Shown here one piece after another: positions 8,781 through 18,806 of a stretch of DNA of 64,000 nucleotides; the first letter of the stretch is position 1, and each line of letters opens with the position of its first letter. The notes under the pieces were generated by a model, which was given only the letters and a program-made list of their open reading frames with translations, was not told where the DNA came from and did no database searches. Source of the stretch: Youhaiella tibetensis (GTDB lineage: Bacteria > Pseudomonadota > Alphaproteobacteria > Rhizobiales > Devosiaceae). The stretch is taken from the NCBI RefSeq assembly GCF_008000755.1, contig NZ_CP041690.1:1054001-1118000 (forward strand), written 5' to 3'. A program made the translations under genes and the position numbers.

Positions 8781-9293
8781 TTACGGCAGCTTCGCGAACC
8801 CGTCGGCGAAGCCCTTGAGCGACACCGGAATGCCGATGCCTTCTTCCGGCGTCTTGAACACGACGAAGATCGCGTTCGTGCCCTTCGAGAGCGTATCGAT
8901 GAGCGCCGCGTCCATGGCCACTTCGGCCACGCACCCGTTGGGCAGGCAGCGCACGAAGGCGACGCGCCCCATGTCCTTGCCGTCAACGTTGAGCCCGAGC
9001 CCGTTGGGCAGCAGCACGCCCAGCGGCGCAAGGACGCGCAGCAGTTGCGCCTGCTTGTCGGCGGTCTTGAGTACGATCACCGAGAGCCCGACATTGGGCT
9101 GGTCCTCGGCGGTCACGTTCTGGATGATGGCGCACTGCTCCCCGGTCGCACCGGGCGGCGTGTCGCAGCTCATCTGCCAGTCGCCGTACTGCGCCTTGAC
9201 CAATCCCTGCGCCTGGCTGGGGAGCACCGGCAGGCAGACCGTGGCCGCAAGGGCGATTGCGGCGGCGACGCTGCGCTTGAATGGATGCTTCAC
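8781..9293 (-). CDS. Invasion-associated locus B (IalB) family periplasmic protein
   Basis: A 170-residue secreted protein with a clear N-terminal signal peptide (basic MKHPFKR, hydrophobic core, cleavage likely after PSQA). The mature part begins with the family phrase YGDWQMSCDTPP. Four cysteines in two pairs (C..QC and RCLPNGC) fit the disulfides of IalB proteins. In Bartonella IalB contributes to erythrocyte invasion; in free-living relatives the role is unknown. It probably forms a two-gene unit with the PilZ gene. Confidence 0.9.
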   Translation of the reverse strand: MKHPFKRSVAAAIALAATVCLPVLPSQAQGLVKAQYGDWQMSCDTPPGATGEQCAIIQNVTAEDQPNVGLSVIVLKTADKQAQLLRVLAPLGVLLPNGLGLNVDGKDMGRVAFVRCLPNGCVAEVAMDAALIDTLSKGTNAIFVVFKTPEEGIGIPVSLKGFADGFAKLP

Positions 9294-9614
9294 TTGGCTC
9301 TTTTCTCCCAGTCGAATCGGACCGTTTTCTAGGCTCTGTTGCCTTCTTGCGGGGGCGTCAGGCCCTTGTCAACGCTGCCCGCCCAGGCGCGCGACGACAT
9401 CCCGAAAACTGCGGCAACCATATGGCGTTGCCCATTCGCGGCGCATTTTGACGCATCCTTGTGCATATCACCGTCGTAGACTCGCGCAATTGGATGTGAT
9501 TTAGGTCACCACCAGTGAAGAAACGCTCCGAGGTTGAGTCGGGGCGGCTTGTCCTATGCCGCACATTTCGCCTCAACCCCGTCGCACGCAATTGTGAAGT
9601 ATAGGGGGTTATAG
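9294..9614. other. Divergent intergenic region before the cytochrome oxidase operon
   Basis: About 320 nt with no supportable gene. It should contain the IalB promoter (leftward) and the ctaC promoter (rightward). The only firm element is the AGGGGG ribosome binding site at 9603-9608, 6 nt before the GTG of ctaC. I see no repeat and no RNA motif. Confidence 0.5.
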
Positions 9615-10526
9615 GTGACCGCACAGTTCTTCCGTAAGTTGGGGGCTGCGCTGGCTGCGCCGCTGGCACTTCTGCCAGGCGTCGCGCTGGCTGTGGAGGC
9701 CGGACGGCCCGACCCGGGCCAAATCGGTTTCCAGGAATCGGTGACCCCGATCATGGATTCCATCGAAGCGTTCCACAACAACCTGCTGCTGTGGATCATC
9801 TCGGGCATCGTCCTGCTGGTGTTCGTGCTTCTGGCGATCGTGATTTTCCGCTTCAACGCGAAATCCAATCCCAAGCCGGCCACGTTCACGCACAATACGC
9901 TCGTCGAGGTCGTCTGGACCGTTCTGCCGATCGTGGTGCTGATCATCATCGCCATCCCGTCCTTCGCCGTTCTGACCGACCAGCTCACGGTTCCCGATGG
10001 GCAGCGCAAGTACCTGGGCAACTCCATCTTCTCCTGGGGTGAAGTCGACGTTCCCGCTCCCTCGCTGACCATCAAGGCGACCGGCGAGCAGTGGTACTGG
10101 AACTACACCTACGTGGACGACGACCAGTCCTACGACTCCTACATGCTCAACGAAGCGGACCGCACCGCCAACAAGCCGAACGAGCCGCGCCTCCTGGCCG
10201 TGGACAACGAGCTGGTCGTGCCGGTCAACGCCACCGTGCGCATGCAGGTCACGGCGAGCCCCTCGGGCGTGATCCATGCCTTTACGGTTCCGTCCTTCGG
10301 TATCAAGATTGACGCCGTCCCCGGCCGCCTCAACGAGACCTGGTTCAATGCCCGCAAGGAAGGCATCTACTACGGTCAGTGCTCGGAACTGTGCGGCAAG
10401 GACCATGCGTTCATGCCGATCGCCGTGCGCGTCGTGAGTGCCGACCAGTTCAAGACCTGGCTCGCCTCCCTCAAGGAGAGCGGCGACGTCGAGACGGCCA
10501 ACGCAACTTTGGTGGCGGCTCAGTAA
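9615..10526 (+). CDS. ctaC: Cytochrome c oxidase subunit II (aa3 type)
   Basis: It carries the CuA centre that accepts electrons from cytochrome c. The 303-residue protein has a signal peptide (residues 1-28), two transmembrane helices (about 58-80 and 98-120) and a cupredoxin domain. CuA ligands are visible: His221, then C256-S-E-L-C260 with His264 and Met267. The aromatic electron-entry segment EQWYWNYTY is at 159-167. The GTG start has a well-spaced AGGGGG site. It is the first gene of the oxidase operon. Confidence 0.97.
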   Translation: MTAQFFRKLGAALAAPLALLPGVALAVEAGRPDPGQIGFQESVTPIMDSIEAFHNNLLLWIISGIVLLVFVLLAIVIFRFNAKSNPKPATFTHNTLVEVVWTVLPIVVLIIIAIPSFAVLTDQLTVPDGQRKYLGNSIFSWGEVDVPAPSLTIKATGEQWYWNYTYVDDDQSYDSYMLNEADRTANKPNEPRLLAVDNELVVPVNATVRMQVTASPSGVIHAFTVPSFGIKIDAVPGRLNETWFNARKEGIYYGQCSELCGKDHAFMPIAVRVVSADQFKTWLASLKESGDVETANATLVAAQ

Positions 10527-10559
10527 GCCGCGAATACTGTAAAGAGAGAGAACGCCGCC

Positions 10560-12263
10560 ATGGCTGACACTACACAACACGCTCTCGAGCAGGCTGCCAC
10601 ACACGGGTCTGGGCACGACTCCCACGACCACGGTCACCCGACCGGGTGGCGCCGCTACGTCTATTCGACCAATCACAAGGACATCGGCACGATGTACCTT
10701 ATCTTCGCGATCATCGCGGGTGTGATTGGTGGTCTCCTCTCCGGCGCAATGCGCATGGAGCTCCAGGAGCCCGGCATCCAGATCTTCCATGGCCTGGCGG
10801 CCATGGTCTACGGCGTTGACGGCGACGTTGCCCTCGATGCCGGCAAGCAGATGTTCAACGTGTTCACCACCGCTCACGCCCTCATCATGATCTTCTTCAT
10901 GGTGATGCCGGCGATGATCGGCGGCTTCGCCAACTGGTTCGTGCCGCTCATGATCGGCGCCCCGGACATGGCGTTCCCGCGCATGAACAACATCTCGTTC
11001 TGGCTCCTTCCCCCGGCCCTGCTGCTGCTGGTCATCTCGATGTTCGTCGAGGGTCCGGCCGGTCTGCACGGCGCTGGTGGCGGCTGGACGATCTATCCGC
11101 CGTTCTCGACCTCCGGTCAGCCCGGCCCGGCCATGGACTTCGTGATCTTCTCGCTGCACATCGCGGGTATCTCCTCGATCCTTGGCGCGATCAACTTCAT
11201 CACCACCATCTTCAACATGCGCGCCCCCGGCATGACGCTGCACAAGATGCCGCTCTTCCCCTGGGCCGTGCTCGTGACCGCGTTCCTGCTGCTGCTGTCG
11301 CTCCCGGTTCTCGCCGGCGGCATCACCATGCTGCTGACCGACCGCAACTTCGGCACCACGTTCTTCGCGCCTGAAGGTGGCGGCGACCCGATCCTGTTCC
11401 AGCACCTGTTCTGGTTCTTCGGTCACCCCGAAGTGTACATCCTGATCCTGCCGGGCTTCGGCATCATCTCGCACATCGTCTCGACCTTCTCGCGCAAGCC
11501 GATCTTCGGTTACCTCGCGATGGTCTACGCCATGGTTGCCATCGGCTTCGTCGGCTTCATCGTGTGGGCTCACCACATGTATACGACCGGCCTTTCGCTC
11601 GACGTGCAGCGCTACTTCGTTGCCGCAACCATGGTCATCGCGGTGCCCACCGGTGTTAAGATCTTCTCGTGGATCGCCACCATGTGGGGCGGCTCGATCA
11701 CCTTCCGTCCGCCCATGGTCTGGGCCATCGGCTTCATCTTCCTGTTCACCGTTGGTGGTGTGACGGGCGTGGTGCTCGCCAATGCCGGCGTCGACCGTTC
11801 GTTCCAGGACACCTACTACGTGGTTGCCCACTTCCACTACGTGCTCTCGCTGGGCGCCGTGTTCGCGATCTTCGCGGGTTGGTACTACTGGTACCCGAAG
11901 ATGTTCGGCTACATGTACAACGAGACCCTGGCGCACGTGCACTTCTGGATCACGTTCGTCGGTGTGAACCTGATCTTCTTCCCGCAGCACTTCCTCGGCC
12001 TCGCCGGCATGCCGCGCCGCTACATCGACTATCCCGATGCTTACGCGCTGTGGAACCGCGTCTCCTCGATCGGCTACTACATCACGTTCGTGGGTCTGCT
12101 CGTGTTCCTCTACCTGCTGGTCGAAGCTGCCCGTAAGAAGCGCAAGGCTCCGGACAATCCGTGGGGCGAGGGTGCAACCACCCTGGAATGGACGCTGTCG
12201 TCGCCGCCGCCGTTCCACCAGTTCGAAGTGCTTCCGCGCATCGAATCCACCAAGACGCACTAA
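10560..12263 (+). CDS. ctaD: Cytochrome c oxidase subunit I (aa3 type)
   Basis: The catalytic subunit, which holds haem a and the haem a3-CuB oxygen reduction site and pumps protons. It has 567 residues with twelve expected membrane helices. The [17 protein letters not shown] segment contains the CuB His cross-linked to Tyr and the Glu of the D pathway as in A1-type oxidases. The [10 protein letters not shown] segment carries the haem ligands. The N-terminus is His-rich ([13 protein letters not shown]). It starts 33 nt after ctaC. Confidence 0.98.
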   Translation: MADTTQHALEQAATHGSGHDSHDHGHPTGWRRYVYSTNHKDIGTMYLIFAIIAGVIGGLLSGAMRMELQEPGIQIFHGLAAMVYGVDGDVALDAGKQMFNVFTTAHALIMIFFMVMPAMIGGFANWFVPLMIGAPDMAFPRMNNISFWLLPPALLLLVISMFVEGPAGLHGAGGGWTIYPPFSTSGQPGPAMDFVIFSLHIAGISSILGAINFITTIFNMRAPGMTLHKMPLFPWAVLVTAFLLLLSLPVLAGGITMLLTDRNFGTTFFAPEGGGDPILFQHLFWFFGHPEVYILILPGFGIISHIVSTFSRKPIFGYLAMVYAMVAIGFVGFIVWAHHMYTTGLSLDVQRYFVAATMVIAVPTGVKIFSWIATMWGGSITFRPPMVWAIGFIFLFTVGGVTGVVLANAGVDRSFQDTYYVVAHFHYVLSLGAVFAIFAGWYYWYPKMFGYMYNETLAHVHFWITFVGVNLIFFPQHFLGLAGMPRRYIDYPDAYALWNRVSSIGYYITFVGLLVFLYLLVEAARKKRKAPDNPWGEGATTLEWTLSSPPPFHQFEVLPRIESTKTH

Positions 12264-12331
12264 GCGCGTCCCAGGGCTTACAAATGCGGGCGTCCCGGGT
12301 CGGGGCGCCCACCACACGAAGGGTAAAGCGA

Positions 12332-13261
12332 GTGACCTATCTTCATGACAGCAAGGACGTTCCGGCGATTGCCGGTGGCGCGCGGGTAGGCGACTACTTC
12401 GCGTTGCTCAAGCCTCGCGTCATGTCGCTGGTCATCTTCACGGCCATCGTCGGCCTGTTGCTGGCGCCCGGCCCGATCAATCCGGTCATCGCCTTCATTG
12501 CCCTGCTCTGCATTTCCATCGGCGCCGGTGGCTCGGGCGCGCTCAACATGTGGTACGATAGCGATATCGACGCCGTCATGAGCCGCACGCGCAACCGCCC
12601 GATCCCGTCCGGCCGCGTCGAACGCAACGACGCTCTGGCCATCGGCCTGATCGCCTCGGGCTTTTCGGTGATGACGCTGGGCCTGGCCACCAACTGGCTG
12701 GCCGCAGGCTTCCTCGCCTTCACCATCTTCTTTTACGCCGTCATCTATTCGATGTGGCTCAAGCGCTCGACGCCCCAGAACATCGTGATCGGTGGCGCGG
12801 CCGGAGCCTTCCCGCCGATGGTGGCCTGGGCTGCCGTGACCGGCACCATCAGCATCGAGAGCATCGCTCTCTTCCTCATCATCTTCATGTGGACCCCGCC
12901 GCATTTCTGGGCGCTGGCGCTCTATAAGCAGAGCGACTACCAGGAAGCCGGTATCCCCATGATGCCCAACGTTGCGGGCGAACAGTCGACCAAGGTGCAG
13001 ATCCTGGTCTACTCGGTCCTGCTGCTTGTCTCGACCCTTATCCCGTCTTTCATCGGTTTCTCGCACCTGCCCTACACGGCCGTCGCGACCGTAACCGGCG
13101 TGTGGTTCGTCGTCCTTGCCTTGCAGCTCTATCGCCGCACCGGTGTGGAGATGAAGAAGGCAGGCAAGAAGCTGTTCACGTACTCGCTCTACTACCTGCT
13201 CATCATCTTCCTCGCTCTTCTCGCCGACCATTATCTGGCGCAGTTCGGAGGTTTTGCATGA
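12332..13261 (+). CDS. ctaB: Protoheme IX farnesyltransferase (haem O synthase)
   Basis: It converts haem B to haem O, the precursor of haem A for the aa3 oxidase. The 309-residue membrane protein of the UbiA superfamily has the two Asp motifs [15 protein letters not shown] and [15 protein letters not shown]. The GTG start ([10 protein letters not shown]) is preceded by GAAGGG; the frame extends upstream into ctaD without similarity. Its stop overlaps the start of the next gene (ATGA). Confidence 0.96.
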   Translation: MTYLHDSKDVPAIAGGARVGDYFALLKPRVMSLVIFTAIVGLLLAPGPINPVIAFIALLCISIGAGGSGALNMWYDSDIDAVMSRTRNRPIPSGRVERNDALAIGLIASGFSVMTLGLATNWLAAGFLAFTIFFYAVIYSMWLKRSTPQNIVIGGAAGAFPPMVAWAAVTGTISIESIALFLIIFMWTPPHFWALALYKQSDYQEAGIPMMPNVAGEQSTKVQILVYSVLLLVSTLIPSFIGFSHLPYTAVATVTGVWFVVLALQLYRRTGVEMKKAGKKLFTYSLYYLLIIFLALLADHYLAQFGGFA

Positions 13262-13431
13262 TGGCCAAGGAAGTCGCACCCACTCCCGTAGATCCCAAGG
13301 AGGCTGCGCGTCTCGCCAGCCGCCGCAAGCGATCGATCGCTCTGGCGGTCGTTCTGGGCGTGGTCGTGGTCCTGTTCTACGTGCTGACCATCGTCAAGAT
13401 GGGCCCGGCCATCTTCAACCGGGACCTCTGA
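13258..13431 (+). CDS. coxF: CoxF-like small cytochrome oxidase assembly protein
   Basis: A 57-residue protein with a basic N-terminus (ASRRKRS) and one membrane helix (about 28-47), ending FNRDL. A small one-helix protein between ctaB and ctaG is typical of alphaproteobacterial oxidase operons and is usually called CoxF. GGAGG 6 nt upstream and the 4-nt ATGA overlap with ctaB support translation. Its exact role in assembly is not defined by the sequence. Confidence 0.85.
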   Translation: MMAKEVAPTPVDPKEAARLASRRKRSIALAVVLGVVVVLFYVLTIVKMGPAIFNRDL

Positions 13432-13433
13432 GC

Positions 13434-13988
13434 ATGGCACACGCACAAGACTCTTCGCCGATCGTCAATTCGCGCCGCCATCACCGCATCGCCTATGTGC
13501 TGGTGCTCGTGGTCGCCGCAATGGTGGGCGTCGCCTATGCGGCCGTGCCGCTCTACAAGATCTTCTGCCAGGTGACCGGCTACGGTGGCACCACGCAGGT
13601 CGCCGATGCCAACCCCAAGGGCGTCATCGACCGCGAGATGACCGTGCGCTTCGACTCCAACGTCGATGGCGGCCTTCCCTGGACGGTGACGCCGGCGCGG
13701 CCCATCACGGGCAAGATCGGTTCCACCGAGACCATCAACTTCGTGGCGGTCAACAATTCGGACAAGACCGTCACCGGCACCGCGATCTTCAACGTCAGCC
13801 CCGACCGGGCAGGCGTCTACTTCAACAAGATCGAGTGCTTCTGCTTCACCGAGCAGACGCTCAAGCCCGGCGAGCGCGTCGAGATGCCGGTCGTCTTTTT
13901 CGTTGATCCCGACCTGAACGAGAACAAGGATCTCGATACGGTTCGTGAGATCACGCTCTCCTACACTTTCTACGCTTCAGATAAATAA
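13434..13988 (+). CDS. ctaG: Cytochrome c oxidase assembly protein CtaG (Cox11)
   Basis: It delivers copper to the CuB site of subunit I. The 184-residue protein has one N-terminal membrane anchor (about 19-40) and a periplasmic domain. Cys45 follows the anchor, and the copper-binding CFCF motif occurs in NKIECFCFTEQTLKPGE. Both are hallmarks of Cox11. It starts 2 nt after the coxF stop. Confidence 0.97.
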   Translation: MAHAQDSSPIVNSRRHHRIAYVLVLVVAAMVGVAYAAVPLYKIFCQVTGYGGTTQVADANPKGVIDREMTVRFDSNVDGGLPWTVTPARPITGKIGSTETINFVAVNNSDKTVTGTAIFNVSPDRAGVYFNKIECFCFTEQTLKPGERVEMPVVFFVDPDLNENKDLDTVREITLSYTFYASDK

Positions 13989-13999
13989 GGGAAGCTGAC

Positions 14000-14833
14000 A
14001 TGGCCGCGGTTACAAAACACCACGACTACCACCTCGTAAATCCCAGCCCTTGGCCTTTTGTCGGCTCCGTCTCGCTGTTCGTGATGGCTCTGGGCGCCGT
14101 GCTCTGGTTCCACAACATGGCTCCGCCGTGGATCCTGGTCATCGGTGTCATCGGTGCCCTCTACACCATGTACGGCTGGTGGTCGGACGTTATCAAGGAA
14201 GGCCATGCCGGCGATCACACGCCCGTAGTGCAGATGCACCATCGCTACGGCATGATGCTCTTCATCGCGTCCGAAGTTATGTTCTTCGTGGCCTGGTTCT
14301 GGGCCTATTTCGACGGCTTCTTCCGCTTCGGTGATGCCGAGCAGTATGCCCGCGTCGAGGCGACCGGCGGCCATTGGCCTCCGATGGGCGTTGAGCTCTT
14401 CAACCCCTGGCACCTGCCGCTGTTCAACACTATCATCCTGCTGACCTCGGGCACGACCGTGACCTGGGCCCACCATGCCCTGATCCATGGCGACCGTCGC
14501 GGCCTCAAGGCCGGCCTGGCGCTGACCGTGGCCCTCGGCGTGCTCTTCACCATCGTGCAGGCCATCGAATACACCCATGCCGGGTTCACCTTCTCGGGTA
14601 ACTTCTATGGCGCCACCTTCTTCATGGCGACCGGCTTCCACGGCTTCCACGTCATCATCGGCACCATCTTCCTGCTGGTCTGCCTCGTCCGCGCCCAGGC
14701 CGGCGACCTGACCCCGAAGAACCATCTCGGCTTCGAATTCGCCGCCTGGTACTGGCACTTCGTCGACGTGGTGTGGCTGTTCCTCTTTGCCTCGATCTAC
14801 ATCTGGGGCAGCTGGGGCGTGGCGACGCACTAA
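14000..14833 (+). CDS. ctaE: Cytochrome c oxidase subunit III
   Basis: Structural subunit III, which stabilises the oxidase during turnover. The 277-residue protein has seven hydrophobic segments, the family phrase FFVAWFWAYFDGFF and the C-terminal WYWHFVDVVWLFLF. The ribosome binding site AAGGGAAG lies 5 nt upstream. A strong terminator follows, suggesting that the ctaC-ctaE transcript largely ends here. Confidence 0.97.
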   Translation: MAAVTKHHDYHLVNPSPWPFVGSVSLFVMALGAVLWFHNMAPPWILVIGVIGALYTMYGWWSDVIKEGHAGDHTPVVQMHHRYGMMLFIASEVMFFVAWFWAYFDGFFRFGDAEQYARVEATGGHWPPMGVELFNPWHLPLFNTIILLTSGTTVTWAHHALIHGDRRGLKAGLALTVALGVLFTIVQAIEYTHAGFTFSGNFYGATFFMATGFHGFHVIIGTIFLLVCLVRAQAGDLTPKNHLGFEFAAWYWHFVDVVWLFLFASIYIWGSWGVATH

Positions 14834-14853
14834 GCGTCCGCAACCAGATCGTT

Positions 14854-14885
14854 CGGGGCGCGGCAATCCGCGCCCCGTTTTCTTT
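14854..14885 (+). terminator. Intrinsic terminator of the cta operon
   Basis: A 10-bp GC stem (14854-14863 with 14868-14877), a CAAT tetraloop and a T-rich tail (TTTTCTTT). It lies 20 nt after the ctaE stop. Some read-through into the DUF983-surf1 pair is likely, because only about 12 nt separate the T tract from that start. Confidence 0.9.
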
Positions 14886-14897
14886 AGGGACGAGCCG

Positions 14898-15263
14898 ATG
14901 AGCCAGACCTTTCCTCCCGTGAACCCCTTCAAGGCCGGCGCGCTTTGCCGCTGCCCGCGTTGTGGAGAGGGCAAGCTCTTCCGCGGCTACCTCAAGGTCG
15001 CCCCGCAATGCAGCGTGTGCGGTCTCGATCTTGCCTTTGCCGACAGCGGCGACGGCCCGGCCATCTTCATCATCTTCGTGGTGGGTTTCCTGGTGATGGG
15101 GCTGGCGCTCATCGTGGATATCCTTTTCCACCCGCCGGTGTTCGTGCACCTGGCCCTGTGGGTGCCGATCACGCTGATCCTTTGCTTCGCGCTGCTGCCG
15201 CCCTTCAAGGCCATCATGGTGGCCCTGCAGTACCGCCACGACGCCCATGAGGGCCACCAGTGA
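14898..15263 (+). CDS. DUF983 small zinc-ribbon membrane protein
   Basis: A 121-residue protein with an N-terminal zinc-ribbon-like module (CPRC near residue 20, CSVC near 39) followed by two membrane helices (about 55-77 and 85-107). DUF983 proteins sit between ctaE and surf1 in many alphaproteobacteria, so a role in oxidase assembly is inferred from context only. It overlaps surf1 by 4 nt (GTGA), implying coupling. Confidence 0.88.
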   Translation: MSQTFPPVNPFKAGALCRCPRCGEGKLFRGYLKVAPQCSVCGLDLAFADSGDGPAIFIIFVVGFLVMGLALIVDILFHPPVFVHLALWVPITLILCFALLPPFKAIMVALQYRHDAHEGHQ

Positions 15264-16027
15264 CCGCTACGACTACTGCCCGGGGGCGTCCCTGGGTCTT
15301 CTGGAGCTTCATCGTCTTCATGGCGGCGCTCGTCGCGCTGTTCATCTACCTCGGCACCTGGCAGATGCACCGGCTGGGCGAGAAGGAAGCGCTGATCGCC
15401 GCCGTCGAGCAGCGCAGCCACCTCGCGCCCGAGCCTCTGCCCCCTGTGGCGGAGTGGTCCTCGATTGTCCCCGCTGACTTCGACTTCCGCCCCGTGTCCC
15501 TGACCGGCCATTTTGTTCCGGACCAGACCATCGAGGTCTTCACCAGCCTGAGCGAAACCAAGGGCATGTATTCCGGCCCGGGCTATTGGGTGGTCGTGCC
15601 CTTCGCGCTCGACAGCGGTGGCACGGTCCTCGTCAATCGCGGCTATGTGCCCGAGCCGCGCCGGGCCGACTTCGCTAACGATCCCTCGACGCCTGCCGGC
15701 ACCGTCACCGTGACGGGCCTCGCCCGTCAGCCCGAGGAGATCAACTCGTTCACCCCAGCCGCCGACGCCGCCAAGCGCATTGAGTGGGTGCGCAATCCCG
15801 CACGGCTGGCCGAGCTTCTCGATCCCGCGCTCGCACCGGTCGCTCCCCTTTACGTGGACCTTCCGGCCGGGGAGGCGGGGGCGCTGCCGCAGGGCGGGGA
15901 AACGGTGATGGCCTTTCCCAATCGACACTTCGAATATGCGATGACCTGGTACGCGTTTGCGCTCATTACGCCAATCATGCTGGGCTTCTGGATCTTGCGC
16001 CAGCGGCGCGGGCAAGCAGGCAAGTAG
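15260..16027 (+). CDS. surf1: SURF1 family cytochrome oxidase assembly protein
   Basis: It assists haem a insertion into subunit I. The 255-residue protein has the expected layout: an N-terminal helix (about 13-33), a periplasmic domain and a C-terminal helix (about 229-248). Family motifs are YLGTWQMHRLGEKEALIA near the first helix, the central LVNRGYVPE, and HFEYAMTWYAFA before the last helix. The start is GTG within the DUF983 stop overlap. Confidence 0.94.
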   Translation: MTATTTARGRPWVFWSFIVFMAALVALFIYLGTWQMHRLGEKEALIAAVEQRSHLAPEPLPPVAEWSSIVPADFDFRPVSLTGHFVPDQTIEVFTSLSETKGMYSGPGYWVVVPFALDSGGTVLVNRGYVPEPRRADFANDPSTPAGTVTVTGLARQPEEINSFTPAADAAKRIEWVRNPARLAELLDPALAPVAPLYVDLPAGEAGALPQGGETVMAFPNRHFEYAMTWYAFALITPIMLGFWILRQRRGQAGK

Positions 16028-16063
16028 AATGAAACTTGCGGCGCACGGCCCGTTTCAATAGGT

Positions 16064-16088
16064 TGCATCCCACTTTTGGTCGGATGCA
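16064..16088 (+). promoter_or_regulatory. Short inverted repeat in the thrC leader
   Basis: TGCATCC at 16064-16070 and GGATGCA at 16082-16088 can pair around an 11-nt loop, ending 8 nt before the thrC ATG. It could affect translation start or be chance. No threonine-rich leader peptide is present. Confidence 0.3.
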
Positions 16089-16096
16089 TCCAATCT

Positions 16097-17488
16097 ATGC
16101 AGTTTGTTTCGACGCGCGGCCTGGCGCCTGCGCTGAGTTTTTCTGATGCCATGCTTGCCGGTCTCGCGAGCGACGGCGGTCTTTATCTGCCGGAAACGTG
16201 GCCGCAGGTTTCCCCCGCCGAAATAGCTGCCTACGCGGGGAAGCCCTATGCCGAAGTCGCCTTCGACATCATCCGGCGCTTTTCCGCCTCAGACATCCCC
16301 GATGCCGACCTCCACGAGATCGTCACAGCGGCATACGGCACGTTCCGGCACCCCTCGGTGACCCCGATCATCGAGCTCGAACCCAACCACTTCGTGCTCG
16401 AACTCTTCCACGGCCCCACGCTTGCCTTCAAGGACGTGGCCATGCAGTTCCTGGCCCGCGCCATGGACCATGTGCTGACCAAGCGCAACCTGCGCGCCAC
16501 CATCGTGGGCGCGACCTCAGGCGATACCGGCTCGGCCGCTATCGAAGCCTTCCGTGGCCGCGACACCACCGACATCTTCATCCTGCACCCCAAGGGGCGC
16601 ACGTCCGACGTGCAGCGCCGGCAGATGACGACGGTGCTCGACGCAAACGTCCACAACATCGCCCTCGAGGGCACGTTCGACGACTGCCAGAACATCGTCA
16701 AAGGGCTTTTCAACAACCACCGCTTCCGAGACTCGGTGCGCCTTTCTGGCGTCAATTCGATCAACTGGGGCCGGATCGTCGCCCAGATCGTCTATTACTT
16801 CACCGCGGCGGTCTCGCTCGGCGCCCCGCATCGCCAGGTCTCGTTCACCGTGCCTACCGGCAATTTCGGCGACATCTTCGCCGGCTACGCCGCCAAGCGC
16901 ATGGGTCTGCCTATCGACCGGCTGATCATCGCGACCAATGCCAACGATATCCTCAAGCGCACGCTTGCCGGCGGGCGCTACGAGGTCAATGGCGTGGCGC
17001 CCACCATCAGCCCCTCGATGGACATCCAGATTTCCTCCAATTTCGAGCGGCTGCTCTTCGAGGCCGCCGGGCGCGATGCTGCCCAGGTGCGCACCATGAT
17101 GGAAAGCCTCAAGCAGTCGGGAGGCTTCGACGTGCCGGCCCCGGCCCTGGCCGCGATCCGCGCCGAATTCCAGTCCGGCACCACGGACGAGGCGGCCACC
17201 AGCGCCACCATCGCCTCGGCGCTCGCCGATTCCGGCTACCTGCTCGATCCCCACACCGCGGTCGGCGTCCATGTCGCCCGCGCTAATCTTTCGGGCGTTA
17301 CGCCCATGCTGAGCCTGGCCACGGCGCACCCCGCCAAGTTCCCCGCGGCCGTCAAGGCTGCGACGGGTGTTGAACCGGCACTGCCGGTGTGGTTGGCTGA
17401 TCTCAACGAACGGCCCGAGCGCTTCGACGTTCTGGCCAACGACCAGGGTGCGGTGGAGACCTATATCAAGACGCGCACCCGCGCCTGA
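16097..17488 (+). CDS. thrC: Threonine synthase
   Basis: A PLP enzyme that converts O-phosphohomoserine to threonine. The 463 residues match the longer class typical of proteobacteria. Lys112 in HGPTLAFKDVAMQF is the PLP lysine, and GATSGDTGSAAIEAF is the phosphate-binding segment. The start is MQFVSTRGLA, the conserved N-terminus of the family; an upstream ATG at 16076 adds 7 unrelated residues. It lies between surf1 and the M16 protease, a common order in Hyphomicrobiales. Confidence 0.97.
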   Translation: MQFVSTRGLAPALSFSDAMLAGLASDGGLYLPETWPQVSPAEIAAYAGKPYAEVAFDIIRRFSASDIPDADLHEIVTAAYGTFRHPSVTPIIELEPNHFVLELFHGPTLAFKDVAMQFLARAMDHVLTKRNLRATIVGATSGDTGSAAIEAFRGRDTTDIFILHPKGRTSDVQRRQMTTVLDANVHNIALEGTFDDCQNIVKGLFNNHRFRDSVRLSGVNSINWGRIVAQIVYYFTAAVSLGAPHRQVSFTVPTGNFGDIFAGYAAKRMGLPIDRLIIATNANDILKRTLAGGRYEVNGVAPTISPSMDIQISSNFERLLFEAAGRDAAQVRTMMESLKQSGGFDVPAPALAAIRAEFQSGTTDEAATSATIASALADSGYLLDPHTAVGVHVARANLSGVTPMLSLATAHPAKFPAAVKAATGVEPALPVWLADLNERPERFDVLANDQGAVETYIKTRTRA

Positions 17489-17541
17489 AACCGGGCAGCC
17501 TGCGGTTAGCGCAGCGCCAAGCCCACGGAGGAGAGTTCAGC

Positions 17542-18798
17542 GTGAGAACTACGACGCTCGATAACGGCGTGACCGTCCTGACCGACGACATGCCCCACCT
17601 CGAAAGCGCATCGCTCGGGGTCTGGGTAAAGGCAGGGTCGCGCAGCGAGCGCAAGGACGAGCACGGCATTTCCCACCTGCTCGAGCACATGGCCTTCAAG
17701 GGCACTGCGACCCGCAATTCGCTTCAGATCGCCGAAACGATCGAAAATGTCGGTGGCGACCTCAACGCCGCCACCTCCATCGAGCACACGGGCTATTTTG
17801 CCCGCGTTCTCAAGGAAGATGTCGGCCTCGCTGCCGATATCCTGGCCGATATCCTGCAGAACTCGATGTTCGATTCCAACGAACTCGACCGCGAGCGCAA
17901 CGTCATCATCCAGGAGATCGGCGCGGCGCGCGACAATCCGGACGATCACGTTTTCGACCTCTTCCAGTCGGCTGCGTTTCCGGACCAGCCGATCGGGCGC
18001 ACCATCCTGGGCACCGCCGATTCTGTGCGCACCATGGGCGCCCCCGCCATCCGCGACTATATGGATCGCAACTATGTGGGCGAGCGCATGGTGGTCGCCG
18101 CAGCCGGCAACGTGAACCACGACCAGCTCGTGGACATCGCCAACGACCGTTTCCACAACCTCAAGCGCAATGGTGCTCCCGATCCGGAGCGCGCCCGCTA
18201 CGTGGGCGGCGAGGAGCGGCTGGTGTCGGACCACGAGCAGGCCCATATCGTCCTCGGCTTCGAGGGCAGGGCCTATAACTCGGACGGTTTCTACGCCGCC
18301 CAGGTGCTCGCCTCGATCCTGGGCGGTGGCATGTCCTCGCGCCTCTTCCAGGAAGTGCGCGAGAAGCGCGGTCTGTGCTACTCGGTCTACGCCTTCCATT
18401 GGGCGTTCGAGGACTCGGGCGTTTTCGGCATCGCCGCCGCGACCGGCGAGGACGAGGTGGCCGAACTGGTCCCTGTCGTGCTCGACGAATTGCGCCGCGC
18501 CACCGAGACCATCACCGAAGAGGAAGTGACCCGCGTGCGCAACCAGATTCGCGCCGGCCTCCTGATGTCGCTCGAAAGCCCCTCGGCCCGCGCCGGCCAG
18601 CTGGCCCGCCAGCAGATCCTCTGGGGCCGGACCATTCCGCTCCAGGAAACCGTCGACCGCATCAACCGCATCACCGCCGACCGGGTCAAACACGTCGCCA
18701 ACCAGATCTTTGCCACCAACGAGGTCTCGTTGGCCGGCATCGGACCTGTGTCCAAGCTCCCGGACTACGTCTCGATCGGCGAACGTCTTAAGCACTAA
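17542..18798 (+). CDS. M16 family zinc metallopeptidase (processing-peptidase-like)
   Basis: A 418-residue cytoplasmic protein related to the beta subunit of mitochondrial processing peptidase. The inverted zinc motif HLLEH is at residues 45-49 within HGISHLLEHMAFKG. The downstream ELDRERNVIIQEI supplies the third ligand Glu. The C-terminal half has the FQEVREKRGLCYSVYA segment typical of M16B. The GTG start follows GGAGGAGAG. The natural substrate in bacteria is not known. Confidence 0.93.
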   Translation: MRTTTLDNGVTVLTDDMPHLESASLGVWVKAGSRSERKDEHGISHLLEHMAFKGTATRNSLQIAETIENVGGDLNAATSIEHTGYFARVLKEDVGLAADILADILQNSMFDSNELDRERNVIIQEIGAARDNPDDHVFDLFQSAAFPDQPIGRTILGTADSVRTMGAPAIRDYMDRNYVGERMVVAAAGNVNHDQLVDIANDRFHNLKRNGAPDPERARYVGGEERLVSDHEQAHIVLGFEGRAYNSDGFYAAQVLASILGGGMSSRLFQEVREKRGLCYSVYAFHWAFEDSGVFGIAAATGEDEVAELVPVVLDELRRATETITEEEVTRVRNQIRAGLLMSLESPSARAGQLARQQILWGRTIPLQETVDRINRITADRVKHVANQIFATNEVSLAGIGPVSKLPDYVSIGERLKH

Positions 18799-18806
18799 GG
18801 TGTGGC

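Noticed and set aside
9609-12317. A 902-codon open frame on the minus strand
   Set aside because: It is antisense to ctaC/ctaD, which have clear motifs. High-GC codon bias leaves long open antisense frames; its translation is low-complexity (His/Arg/Asp/Gly-rich).
12161-12331. N-terminal extension of CtaB into ctaD
   Set aside because: The extension is out-of-frame ctaD sequence. The GTG at 12332 has a good ribosome binding site and the family start.
16028-16096. Threonine attenuator or riboswitch before thrC
   Set aside because: No threonine/isoleucine-rich leader frame and no known riboswitch core; only a 7-bp inverted repeat is present.
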